DNA from: Chitinophaga oryziterrae
GTDB taxonomy: Bacteria > Bacteroidota > Bacteroidia > Chitinophagales > Chitinophagaceae
Direction of reading: 5' to 3'
Assembly: GCF_009758125.1 (NCBI RefSeq)
Contig: NZ_WRXO01000002.1
Span: 558,001-622,000, forward strand
Length of the DNA: 64,000 bases
Part shown: piece by piece, positions 15,873 to 25,151 of the stretch
How the letters are laid out: every line of letters begins with the position of its first letter
Position numbering within the stretch: the first letter of the stretch is position 1
The notes under the pieces: generated by a model
The model's input: only the letters and a program-made list of their open reading frames with translations
Told to the model about the DNA's origin: nothing
Database searches by the model: none
Program-made: the position numbers and the translations under genes

Positions 15873-18800
15873 ATGGGGACATTCTTTGTAAGCATATATA
15901 ATTTCTTTGCACGTCATAAAGGCTGGCTGTGGACATGTACCATTGCCAGCTTTTTACTGGCGGGCTTTTTCGCGTCCCGTATCAAGCTGGAAGAAGATAT
16001 TACCAGGATCCTGCCACAGGATAAAACACTGGACAAACTACAACAGGTCTTCAACGATTCCCGGTTTGCCGACAAACTGGTCATCACCATCTCTCAGAAA
16101 GATACTTTACAGACGGCACAGCCGGATAGCCTTACTGCTTTTGCACATGAACTGTCTGACAGTGTGATAACCACCTTGTCGCCTTACGTCAAACAGATGC
16201 AGACGCAGGTGGAAGATGCAGCAGTACTGGACCTGATGCAGGTGATACAGGACCATTTACCGGTCTTCCTGGAAGAGAAAGACTACCATACCATTGATTC
16301 CCTGATAACGCCACAAAGGCTGCAACAGACACTGGAGAATAACTATCGCACGCTCATCTCTCCGGCAGGACTGGTAGTAAAGAAAGTCATCTCCACTGAT
16401 CCGGTAGGTATGTCCTGGCTGGGGATCAAAAAACTGCAGCATCTGCAATATGACGAGCAGTTCGAGTTGTACGACGGGTTCATCATGACAAAGGACCATC
16501 AGCACCTGATGATGTTCATTACGCCTGCTTTCCCACCCAGTGCAACCGGTAAGAATGCTGTTTTCCTGAAGAAATTACAATCACAGATAGATTCCCTGCA
16601 AAAACGCTATCCGCAGATAGAGGCATCCTTCTTCGGCGGTACGGCTGTTTCTGCCGGTAATGCACAGCAGTTGCGCCAGGATACCATGTTAACACAGGGT
16701 ATTACGGTCGTATTACTGGTAGTGCTGATTGCGTTATTTTTCCGTAAGAAACGTGCTCCGCTGCTGGTAATGTTACCGGTAGTATTTGGCGCATTGTTCT
16801 CTTTGGCCTGTGTGTATCTCATACAGGGAAGTATCTCTGTTATTGCACTGGGAGCGGGAGCCGTCGTGTTAGGTATTGCAGTGAATTATTCCCTGCATGT
16901 ATTTAATCACTACAGACATTTACCGGATATCCGGGAAGTGATCAAAGACCTGGCTACACCAATGACGCTGGGCAGCTTCACTACTATTGGCGGGTTCTTA
17001 TGTCTTGAACTGGTAAAGTCACCTATCTTACAGGACGTAGGGTTATTTGCGGCGCTCAGTTTAGTAGGGGCTGCGTTGTTCTCCCTCATCTTTCTGCCAC
17101 ACTGGATCGTACTGGGGAAACAACCCGGACATGCTCCTGCGCATTCTCATAACTGGCTGGATAAAGTAGCTGCTTACAAACCTGAGAAAAACAAATATTT
17201 AGTAGGCGTCATCCTGATACTTACAGTTGTATTCTTCTTTACTGCAAGGAAAGTAGGTTTTGAAAGTGATATGATGCGCATGAATTTCATGCGACCCGAA
17301 TTAAAAGAAGCAGAGAGGAAGTTCAATACCGTAAATGCTTATACCGCACAATCTGTTTACCTCGTCACTGACGGTAATAATTTGGAAGAAGCGCTGCAAC
17401 ATAGTGAACAAATGTTGCCATTAGTACAGCAGTTACAACAACAGGGTATTGTTAAGAAGTCTGCCGGTGTAAATGCATTGCTGATATCTGAAAAAGAACA
17501 ACAGATACGCATTGACAGATGGAAACAGTACTGGACTGCAGAGAAGCAACAACTACTGATAAACTATCTGCGTGAACATGGTCCGTCTGCTGGATATAAA
17601 GCTGCTGCTTTTGATCCTTTTGCCGCCTGGTTGCGCAAGGATTTTACGGTGGTGCCGGATGAAGCATTGCATACCTTACGTGCGGGGCCGTTAGGAGATT
17701 TCATCACAGAGAAAAGACATAAGGTATCAGTGGTTACTTTGCTGAAAGTAGACCCTAAGCAAAAATCAGCAGTATATGAGAAGCTGCAACACGATCCCAA
17801 TACGACCGTACTGGATAAACAATATGTAGCGAACAGGCTGGTACAGGTGATGCAATCGGAGTTTAACAGCATTGCATGGATGACATCATTGCTGGTATTC
17901 TTTGCATTGCTATTGTCTTATGGGCGTATAGAACTGGCATTGATCACGTTTATACCTATGCTGGTAAGCTGGGTATGGATATTAGGTATCATGGGACTGT
18001 TTGGTATCCGCTTTAATATCGTGAACATCATCCTCAGCACTTTTATATTTGGTTTAGGAGATGATTACAGCATCTTTACCATGGATGGATTATTGCAGCA
18101 GTATAAGTCGGGCAAGGAAGAACATCTCTCTTCTTTCCGTTCTTCTATCTTCCTTTCTGCAATTACTACCATCCTTGGATTAGGTGTGATGATCTTTGCA
18201 AAACATCCATCCTTACAATCTATTGCACTGATCTCTATCATTGGTATCAGTTGTGTGGTATTGATATCTCAGGTATTAATTCCCTTCCTGTTCAACTGGC
18301 TGATAACAAACAGAACGACTAAAGGCAAAGCTCCCTGGACATTATCCGGTTTAATAAAATCCGTTTTTGCTTTCTCCTTTTTTGTGATGGGCAGCCTGTT
18401 ATTAACTGTATTGGGTTTTGTGCTGATCAAATTAAACCCTTTTAATAAAGAGAAAGGCAAAGTAATATATCATACGCTCTTATCTGCTTATACGTGGGCC
18501 CAGATTTATATCATGGGTAATGTGAAAAAGCAGATCATCAATCCATTAAACGAACAACTGGATACACCTGCTGTCATCATCAGCAACCACCAGTCATTCC
18601 TCGATATTCTCGTATCTACCATGCTGCATCCGAAAGTGGTCCTGCTCACGAATAAGTGGGTATGGAACTCACCGGTATTTGGAGCGGTCGTCCGCCTGGC
18701 AGATTACTACCCGGTAGCAGAAGGCGCAGAAGGCAGCATAGAAAAGCTGAGAGACAGGGTAAAACAGGGTTATTCCATTGTAGTATATCCGGAAGGCACC

Positions 18801-19727
18801 CGTTCTCCTGATGCGGTCTTAAAACGTTTCCATAAGGGCGCATTTTACATAGCGGAACAACTGGGACTGGATATCCTCCCTATCCTGTTGCATGGTACTG
18901 CTTTTACCATGGAGAAAAATGATTTCCTGCTGAAAGATGGTACTATTACGGTAAAATATTTACCAAGGATAAAGGTGAATGATACCAGTTGGGGAGATAA
19001 TTATTCAGCCCGTACCAAACAGATCAGCCGTTATTTCAAAGAGGAATATGAAGTATTGAGAGCAGCCACAGAAACGCCTGCTTATTTCCGTCAGCAACTG
19101 ATCTATCAGTATATCTACAAAGGTCCTGTGCTGGAATGGTATATGCGGATCAAAACAAAGATGGAGAATAATTACGAACTGTTCCATCAACTGCTGCCGG
19201 AAAAAGGCCGTATTCTCGATATTGGTTGCGGATATGGTTTCCTGAGTTATATGTTACAGTTCATGTCCCCGGACAGGCAGATCGTGGGAATAGATTATGA
19301 TGAAGATAAGATCAGCACGGCACAGCATAACTACATAAGAAGCGAAAGACTTAATTTTGAATGCGCAGATATTACAAACTATACGTTTGATAATTATGAT
19401 GCGTTCGTAATTAGTGATGTACTGCATTATCTGCCATCAGAGGACCAGGAAAAAGTACTGGCGGAATGTATCCGCCATCTTAATCCCGGCGGAGTGATTG
19501 TAGTGCGTGACGGAGATCTGAACCTGGAAAGAAGGCATGAGAGGACCCGTTTAACAGAGTTCTTTTCTACTAAGCTGATCGGATTTAACAAAACACAGAA
19601 TGAGTTGTCTTTCTTCTCTTCCACCCGCATGCGTGAAATAGTTACACGGTACGGCGCCACCATGGAACAGATAGACAACACGAAATATACATCCAACGTT
19701 ATTTTCATCATTAAAAAAGCCCCATGA
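15873..19727 (+). CDS. MMPL/RND exporter fused to PlsC acyltransferase and SAM methyltransferase
   Basis: This is one uninterrupted 1284-residue reading frame with three parts. Residues about 15-860 form an MMPL/RND-like transporter with two transmembrane blocks and large extracytoplasmic loops. Residues about 880-1060 form a PlsC acyltransferase with NHQSFLD (His906, Asp911) and VYPEGTR (970-977). Residues about 1095-1284 form a class I methyltransferase with LDIGCGYGF (Asp1116 to Gly1122). Aryl-polyene clusters carry the exporter, acyltransferase and methyltransferase separately or partly fused. Here all are in one chain, so acyl transfer, methylation and export may be physically channelled. 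The overlap (4 bp) with the next gene keeps it in the operon. Confidence 0.92.
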   Translation: MGTFFVSIYNFFARHKGWLWTCTIASFLLAGFFASRIKLEEDITRILPQDKTLDKLQQVFNDSRFADKLVITISQKDTLQTAQPDSLTAFAHELSDSVITTLSPYVKQMQTQVEDAAVLDLMQVIQDHLPVFLEEKDYHTIDSLITPQRLQQTLENNYRTLISPAGLVVKKVISTDPVGMSWLGIKKLQHLQYDEQFELYDGFIMTKDHQHLMMFITPAFPPSATGKNAVFLKKLQSQIDSLQKRYPQIEASFFGGTAVSAGNAQQLRQDTMLTQGITVVLLVVLIALFFRKKRAPLLVMLPVVFGALFSLACVYLIQGSISVIALGAGAVVLGIAVNYSLHVFNHYRHLPDIREVIKDLATPMTLGSFTTIGGFLCLELVKSPILQDVGLFAALSLVGAALFSLIFLPHWIVLGKQPGHAPAHSHNWLDKVAAYKPEKNKYLVGVILILTVVFFFTARKVGFESDMMRMNFMRPELKEAERKFNTVNAYTAQSVYLVTDGNNLEEALQHSEQMLPLVQQLQQQGIVKKSAGVNALLISEKEQQIRIDRWKQYWTAEKQQLLINYLREHGPSAGYKAAAFDPFAAWLRKDFTVVPDEALHTLRAGPLGDFITEKRHKVSVVTLLKVDPKQKSAVYEKLQHDPNTTVLDKQYVANRLVQVMQSEFNSIAWMTSLLVFFALLLSYGRIELALITFIPMLVSWVWILGIMGLFGIRFNIVNIILSTFIFGLGDDYSIFTMDGLLQQYKSGKEEHLSSFRSSIFLSAITTILGLGVMIFAKHPSLQSIALISIIGISCVVLISQVLIPFLFNWLITNRTTKGKAPWTLSGLIKSVFAFSFFVMGSLLLTVLGFVLIKLNPFNKEKGKVIYHTLLSAYTWAQIYIMGNVKKQIINPLNEQLDTPAVIISNHQSFLDILVSTMLHPKVVLLTNKWVWNSPVFGAVVRLADYYPVAEGAEGSIEKLRDRVKQGYSIVVYPEGTRSPDAVLKRFHKGAFYIAEQLGLDILPILLHGTAFTMEKNDFLLKDGTITVKYLPRIKVNDTSWGDNYSARTKQISRYFKEEYEVLRAATETPAYFRQQLIYQYIYKGPVLEWYMRIKTKMENNYELFHQLLPEKGRILDIGCGYGFLSYMLQFMSPDRQIVGIDYDEDKISTAQHNYIRSERLNFECADITNYTFDNYDAFVISDVLHYLPSEDQEKVLAECIRHLNPGGVIVVRDGDLNLERRHERTRLTEFFSTKLIGFNKTQNELSFFSSTRMREIVTRYGATMEQIDNTKYTSNVIFIIKKAP

Positions 19728-21232
19728 AACAATATGATGTAATCATTATCGGAAGTGGCCTTGGAAGCCTGGTATGCGGTGCCGTACTGGGCAAGAACGG
19801 GTATAGTGTCTGTATATATGAAAAGAACAGGCAGATTGGTGGTTGCATGCAAACTTATGCGCGCGACAAAACCATCATCGATTCCGGTGTGCATTACATT
19901 GGCAGTCTGGACGAAGAGCAGGCGCTCTGCAAGGTATTCCGTTACCTCGGTATTATGGATGCCATGAAACTGAAACGCCTGGACATGGACGGTTTTGACC
20001 ATATCCATTTTAAAGACGAAGACAAAGTATACAAACATGCACAGGGATATGATAACTTCATTGAACAGCTGGCAAAGGAATTCCCTAAAGAAAAGGATGC
20101 CCTGCATGCTTACTGCGGGATGATGAAAGATGCCTGTAGTAAATTCCCCTTGTTCAACCTGCGCACAGGAGACTTCAGGGAAAAGGAAAAGATACTGGGG
20201 ATAGATACCGCAGGCTATATCCGCAGTATTACAGACAATGAGCGTTTACGGCAGGTACTGGCAGGTAATAACCTGTTGTACGCCGGTGTAGAGAATAAAA
20301 CACCTTTTTATGTGCATGCCCTGGTGCAGAACAGCTATATAGAAAGCGCCTGGAGATGCCTGGATGGGGGTTCGCAGATTTCCCGTGGATTGAACAGAGT
20401 GATAAGAGAACAGGGGGGAGATATCATCCGCAATGCAGAAGTAAAAAGCATAGTGGGGAAAGATGGTTTGGTAGAGTATATCAGACTGGCTGACGGACAG
20501 GAGATCAGCGGGAAATATTATATCTCCGGATTACATCCTTCACAGACCATCGCCATGACGGAAAGTGATAGCCTGCGTGGCGCTTACCGGTCAAGGATTG
20601 CCAACCTGGAGAATACTCCCGGTACCTTTATGATCAATGCGGTACTGAAACCGGGTAAATTCCCTTATCTCAATTACAACTATTATCACCACGCATCAGA
20701 CAATGCCTGGGCGGGTGCTGATTATACAGCCGATACCTGGCCTCAGACCTTTGGGATGTTTGTCTCTGCGGGTGTAGGGAAAGATCAGTATGCAGACAAC
20801 CTTTGCCTGATGACCTACATGCATTATGATGAAGTTGCGGCCTGGCATGATACCTTTAGCACAGATAGTTTTCCGGATACAAGGGGAGACGACTACCAGG
20901 CTTTTAAAAAGGAGAAAGCGGCAAAGCTGCTGGAAATGGCGGAAAAGCGTTTCCCCGGATTGAAAGACAGCATACACGCTTATTACGTGGCTACACCACT
21001 CACGTTCCGCGACTACCTGGCCATGCCGGAAGGAAGCATGTACGGGGTAGTGAAGGATTGTAATGATCCGTTAAAAGCATTTATTTCACCCTCTACCCGT
21101 TTACGTAATTTGTATCTTACAGGACAAAATATGAACTTACACGGGATACTCGGGGTTACTATGAGTTCCCTGGTTACCAGTGCAGAACTGGTGGGCATGG
21201 ATAAACTGGTAAATGATATTATAGAAGCATAA
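19724..21232 (+). CDS. FAD-dependent oxidoreductase, phytoene desaturase / carotenoid isomerase (CrtISO)-like
   Basis: This 502-residue protein has an N-terminal FAD site IIGSGLGSLVCG, a YEKNRQIGGC arginine/glycine block, and a C-terminal LYLTGQNMNLHGILG motif typical of carotenoid desaturases, isomerases and retinol saturases. Family members add, move or isomerise double bonds in polyenes. In a pigment cluster it could set the geometry of the conjugated chain or desaturate the dialkylresorcinol part. No phytoene or carotenoid genes are adjacent, so a carotenoid substrate is unlikely. Confidence 0.87.
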   Translation: MKQYDVIIIGSGLGSLVCGAVLGKNGYSVCIYEKNRQIGGCMQTYARDKTIIDSGVHYIGSLDEEQALCKVFRYLGIMDAMKLKRLDMDGFDHIHFKDEDKVYKHAQGYDNFIEQLAKEFPKEKDALHAYCGMMKDACSKFPLFNLRTGDFREKEKILGIDTAGYIRSITDNERLRQVLAGNNLLYAGVENKTPFYVHALVQNSYIESAWRCLDGGSQISRGLNRVIREQGGDIIRNAEVKSIVGKDGLVEYIRLADGQEISGKYYISGLHPSQTIAMTESDSLRGAYRSRIANLENTPGTFMINAVLKPGKFPYLNYNYYHHASDNAWAGADYTADTWPQTFGMFVSAGVGKDQYADNLCLMTYMHYDEVAAWHDTFSTDSFPDTRGDDYQAFKKEKAAKLLEMAEKRFPGLKDSIHAYYVATPLTFRDYLAMPEGSMYGVVKDCNDPLKAFISPSTRLRNLYLTGQNMNLHGILGVTMSSLVTSAELVGMDKLVNDIIEA

Positions 21233-21247
21233 CAAACAGACTAAATA

Positions 21248-22921
21248 ATGGGGACAAAAAGAAGTGGCTGGCGCAAACTTGGAAGAGTATTATTATATAT
21301 CACAGGTAGTATTGTACTCCTGTTACTGATACTGATCATTTACGTGGTAAGTGTATCTCATATCAACCCTCCCGAGGTTGCAGATAAAAGCGCTCTGAAA
21401 TGGGAACGTACACAAATCGATACCAGTTGCTATACACTTGGCAATAGCTGGTTCCGTAAAAGCAAAAGCGGATTGTACGAAATGTATGTAGAGGGTAAAC
21501 CTTTTGAACGTGGGGTTGTGTATGGTAAATTGTCTGCCGAATTAGTAAAAAGACAGGAAGATCATTTCACCGATCAGATCAAAAAAATGATCCCTTCCCA
21601 ATCTTATCTTAAATTCCTGAAATACTTTGTAGGGTTCTTTAACCGTAACCTGGCGGAGAATATCGCAGAAGAAAATAAAGAAGAGATTTACGGTATTTCT
21701 TTTTCTGCTTCTGATAAATATGATTTCATAGGTACTAATTACGAACGTATTCTCAACTACCATGCTGCTCACGATATCGGGCATGCTTTACAGAACATGG
21801 CGCTGGTGGGTTGTACTTCTTTTGGTACCTGGAATGATGCATCCGCAGACAGTAACCTGATCATAGGCCGTAACTTTGATTTTTATGTAGGAGATAAATT
21901 TGCAGAGGACAAGATAGTAGCATTTTATCATCCTGATAAAGGATATAATTTCATGATAGTGACCTGGGCAGGCTTCACCGGCGCTGCTTCGGGTATGAAC
22001 GATAAAGGACTGACGGTAACGATCAACGCGGATAAAAGCGCCATCCCTACCGGTTCTGCTACGCCTGTGTCCTTAGTGGCAAGAGAGATCCTGCAATATG
22101 CAAAGAACATTGATGATGCCTGGGCAATTGCAAAGAAACATAAGATGTTCGTCTCTGAATCTTTCCTGATTGGCTCTGCGGAAGATAACCGTGCTGCTAT
22201 CATCGAGAAAAGACCGGAAGGAATGGACCTGTATGATCCTAAAAAGAACTTCATCACCTGTACCAATCACTTCCAGGGAAGTATCTACGGTAATCAGGCA
22301 GAGAATATTAAACAACGTGATGAAACGGCTTCCGGCTATCGCTTTGAGCGCTTATCCGAGTTAATGCAGCAGAACGGTCAGAATACGGTACAGAAGACGG
22401 TAGATATTCTGAGAGACCGCTTTGGTTTACACGGGCAGAATATAGGAGTAGGTAACGAGAAGGCAGTGAACCAGTTCATTGCTCACCATGCCGTAGTATT
22501 CGAGCCAAAGAAGAAACTGGTATGGGTATCTACTTCACCCTGGCAGATGGGAGAGTTTGTAGCATACAATTTGGATTCTATCTTCAGTATGCATGGTTTA
22601 AAAACCAATCATGAGCTGAATGATACAACTAAGACTATTGCAGCAGATCCTTTCCTGAAAACAAAAGATTTCCAGTCGTTCGTTACTTACCGTGCTATGA
22701 GAGCCGCTATTATGAATGGGGAAGAAGTAGATGTAAAAGCAATGGTAGCGCTTGATCCTGAGTTTTATAACGTATATTTAATGGCCGGTGATTACGAATT
22801 CAAACGTAAGCACTTTGATAGTGCAAAGCAATACTATGAAACAGCATTGACGAAAGTAATGGCGAATAAAGGAGAAGAAATACATGCACGTAAACAAATA
22901 GAAAAATGCATTAAAAAATGA
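21248..22921 (+). CDS. C45 / acyl-CoA:6-aminopenicillanate acyltransferase-like Ntn hydrolase, membrane anchored
   Basis: This 557-residue protein has an N-terminal transmembrane helix (about 12-35). The core has Cys189 in VGCTSFGTWNDAS, followed by NLIIGRNFDFYVG, the nucleophile region of the AAT/C45 Ntn-hydrolase family. The C-terminal region resembles a TPR-like pair of helices (YNVYLMAGDYEFKRKHF). Known members swap or hydrolyse acyl-amide bonds. Here it may form or break the ester between polyene and dialkylresorcinol, acting outside the inner membrane. That role is inference. It overlaps acpS by 4 bp. Confidence 0.83.
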   Translation: MGTKRSGWRKLGRVLLYITGSIVLLLLILIIYVVSVSHINPPEVADKSALKWERTQIDTSCYTLGNSWFRKSKSGLYEMYVEGKPFERGVVYGKLSAELVKRQEDHFTDQIKKMIPSQSYLKFLKYFVGFFNRNLAENIAEENKEEIYGISFSASDKYDFIGTNYERILNYHAAHDIGHALQNMALVGCTSFGTWNDASADSNLIIGRNFDFYVGDKFAEDKIVAFYHPDKGYNFMIVTWAGFTGAASGMNDKGLTVTINADKSAIPTGSATPVSLVAREILQYAKNIDDAWAIAKKHKMFVSESFLIGSAEDNRAAIIEKRPEGMDLYDPKKNFITCTNHFQGSIYGNQAENIKQRDETASGYRFERLSELMQQNGQNTVQKTVDILRDRFGLHGQNIGVGNEKAVNQFIAHHAVVFEPKKKLVWVSTSPWQMGEFVAYNLDSIFSMHGLKTNHELNDTTKTIAADPFLKTKDFQSFVTYRAMRAAIMNGEEVDVKAMVALDPEFYNVYLMAGDYEFKRKHFDSAKQYYETALTKVMANKGEEIHARKQIEKCIKK

Positions 22922-23301
22922 TCTACGGATTAGGTACTGACATAGTAGAAGTAGACCGCATTGCCGCTAAAATTCAAAAGGGGCAGGGCTTCCGTGAGCT
23001 GGTATTTACACCGCATGAGATCAGTTACTGTGAAAAACAGGTGAATGCATATGAAAGTTATGCTGCCCGTTTTGCAGCAAAAGAAGCATTCCTGAAAGCA
23101 TTGGGTACAGGGTGGGGGAATGGGGGTGTTGATTTCAATGAGATCGAAATTACAAATGATGAGGCAGGCAAACCCTCTCTGCGACTGATAGGGAAAGCGG
23201 CCGGCCGTTATACAAGATTACAGATCAGACAGATCCTTGTTTCATTATCTCATATCAAAACGACCGCTATTGCCACTGTGATAATAGAGGTCCGAAAATA
23301 G
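22918..23301 (+). CDS. acpS: Holo-ACP synthase (AcpS-type 4'-phosphopantetheinyl transferase)
   Basis: This 127-residue AcpS-type enzyme has GTDIVEVDRI at the N-terminus and the second signature RFAAKEAFLKAL, whose Asp and Glu bind magnesium. It transfers 4'-phosphopantetheine from CoA to the serine of an ACP. Being inside the pigment operon, it probably primes both cluster ACPs. It may be dedicated or may be the only AcpS of the cell, which this window cannot show. It overlaps the C45-like gene by 4 bp. Confidence 0.93.
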   Translation: MIYGLGTDIVEVDRIAAKIQKGQGFRELVFTPHEISYCEKQVNAYESYAARFAAKEAFLKALGTGWGNGGVDFNEIEITNDEAGKPSLRLIGKAAGRYTRLQIRQILVSLSHIKTTAIATVIIEVRK

Positions 23302-23307
23302 CTGACC

Positions 23308-24609
23308 ATGTATATACCCAACATAGAACTGCAATCAAAAGCAGTGATCAGAAAATTCCAGGAAAAAGAGGTCCTTCACCTGCTGGGTTACCTGCGTGAA
23401 TTCTCTCCCTTTTACAGGGAATGGTTTGTACAGCATGGCATTCAGCCATCGACTGTAAAATCTTTAAAGGACCTGTGGTTGATTCCTCCTGTTACCAAAG
23501 AACATTTGCAGGAACGTAACTGGGATTTTCTATGTGTTGATAAAAGCAAGATAGCTGAGTATACGACTACTTCGGGTACTTTGGGCAAACCTGTGATCAT
23601 TCCCTTGACACAGAAAGACCTGGACCGTCTTACCTATAACGAATACATCTCTTTCTGCTGTGCCGATGGTACAGAGAATGATATCTTCCAGTTAATGTTA
23701 ACGCTGGACCGTCAGTTCATGGCGGGTATGGCGTATTATAACGGTATCCGTAAACTGGGTGCCGGCATATTACGTGTAGGCCCCGGTGTTCCTTCTTTAC
23801 AATGGGAGAATATAGATCGTATACAACCTACTACGATCGTAGCGGTGCCTTCCTTTATTGTGAAGTTAATCGCTCATGCAAAGGAACATAATATCGATAT
23901 CAATGCTTCTTCTGTAAAGAAAGCAGTGTGTATAGGAGAGAATATCCGGAATGCAGATTTCTCTCTGAATGTACTGGGGACGAAGATTACAGAGCAGTGG
24001 GATATCAAACTGTATTCTACCTATGCTTCTACAGAAATGCAGACAGCCTTTACAGAGTGTAGTGCAGGTGTGGGAGGGCATCATCACCCTGAACTTTTAT
24101 ATATTGAATTACTGGATGATAATAATCAGCCGGTAGCTCCCGGTGAAGATGGAGAAGTAACCATTACCACACTTGGCGTTGAGGCGATGCCTTTACTGCG
24201 ATATAAAACAGGGGATATCTGCAGATACTATGAGGAACCTTGTTCCTGCGGACGTCATACAATGCGCTTGTCACCTGTGATAGGCCGGCGTAAACAGATG
24301 ATCAAATACAAGGGAACTACGCTGTATCCACCTGCATTATTCGACCTCCTGAATGATATGGAAGAGATAAGAGAGTTTGTGGTAGAGGTATTTTCCAATG
24401 AGATAGGAACAGATGAAATATTATTACACCTGTGGCCTGTATCAGAATCTGAGGATACGGACAGAAGGGTAAAGTCATACTTACAGGCGAAGCTGCGCGT
24501 AATACCGCAGGTACATTATATCTCCCAGGGAGAAATCATGAAAATGCAGATGCCGGAAGGGGCCAGGAAGCCTGTCAAATTTATGGATAACAGGAAACCG
24601 ATGGTTTAG
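23308..24609 (+). CDS. PaaK-like aryl-CoA ligase / adenylate-forming enzyme
   Basis: This 433-residue ANL-superfamily protein has the P-loop TTSGTLGKPV, an adenylation motif YSTYASTEMQ, and YKTGDICRYY with a Cys pair (CSCGRH), as in phenylacetate-CoA ligases. In flexirubin-type pathways an enzyme of this kind activates 4-coumarate (or a ring-modified form) for loading onto ACP. It is the last gene of the cluster in this window. Its stop overlaps the convergent DUF6702 gene by 4 bp, so the operon ends with no room for a separate terminator. Confidence 0.87.
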   Translation: MYIPNIELQSKAVIRKFQEKEVLHLLGYLREFSPFYREWFVQHGIQPSTVKSLKDLWLIPPVTKEHLQERNWDFLCVDKSKIAEYTTTSGTLGKPVIIPLTQKDLDRLTYNEYISFCCADGTENDIFQLMLTLDRQFMAGMAYYNGIRKLGAGILRVGPGVPSLQWENIDRIQPTTIVAVPSFIVKLIAHAKEHNIDINASSVKKAVCIGENIRNADFSLNVLGTKITEQWDIKLYSTYASTEMQTAFTECSAGVGGHHHPELLYIELLDDNNQPVAPGEDGEVTITTLGVEAMPLLRYKTGDICRYYEEPCSCGRHTMRLSPVIGRRKQMIKYKGTTLYPPALFDLLNDMEEIREFVVEVFSNEIGTDEILLHLWPVSESEDTDRRVKSYLQAKLRVIPQVHYISQGEIMKMQMPEGARKPVKFMDNRKPMV

Positions 24610-25082
24610 AATACGATATCTGCATTGGCGTTTGGATTATCCAGTTTCGTACTTTTACGTTCGTCATGGAGGATTACATGGATCATATTGATCTGGTTCG
24701 GATGTTCTGCATATAAAATGTCATCCTTTACATGTACCTGTTTAAAGGGTTTGATATTCTCCGCTTCCAGGAAGCACCAGGCTGCTTCTTCTTCGATCTT
24801 ATAGCCTATGTAATGCAGTTTTACTGCTTTACCGTCTACGGTGATCACAAGATGTTTGCTTACATAAGCGGCTATCAGGCTGTCTGTCTGGGTGCGGTTG
24901 GCAGGATGAATAATATCCACCGCCCGCCGCGACTGCTTTTTCAGCACGTTTTCCAGGTCATCGGCAAAGATGCGGGAACTTATCTGTAATTCATTGGTGG
25001 CCGCATCATGCTTAATCTCCGTCACGCTTACGTAGAAGGGATGTAGTACAGTAAATAACCATTTAAATAATAATATTCCCAC
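24606..25082 (-). CDS. DUF6702-type protein with hydrophobic N-terminus
   Basis: This 158-residue protein starts at a GTG and opens with a short hydrophobic stretch followed by LHPFYVSVTEIKH, a pattern I associate with the DUF6702 family of Bacteroidota. The rest is beta-rich with an acidic/basic mix (FADDLENVLKK). Function is unknown. Genes of this family commonly sit next to HupE/UreJ-like and M1 peptidase genes, as here. TATATTTG (minus strand) lies at 25140-25147, a candidate -7 element about 58 bp upstream. Confidence 0.72.
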   Translation of the reverse strand: MGILLFKWLFTVLHPFYVSVTEIKHDAATNELQISSRIFADDLENVLKKQSRRAVDIIHPANRTQTDSLIAAYVSKHLVITVDGKAVKLHYIGYKIEEEAAWCFLEAENIKPFKQVHVKDDILYAEHPNQINMIHVILHDERKSTKLDNPNANADIVF

Positions 25083-25151
25083 TTGCCTAAAAAATTTTAA
25101 TTATTTGTCGCGCCGTTGTATAATTACCAAAATAAGAAGCAAATATAGGTA

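Noticed and set aside
15873..19727. MMPL-PlsC-methyltransferase gene as a frameshift artefact joining several genes
   Set aside because: The frame is continuous with no stop and family-like sequence on both sides of each junction, so a true fusion is more likely.
19427..20107. Minus-strand frame of 226 residues over the methyltransferase/desaturase junction
   Set aside because: It spans two genes that are supported by motifs and overlap by 4 bp on the plus strand.
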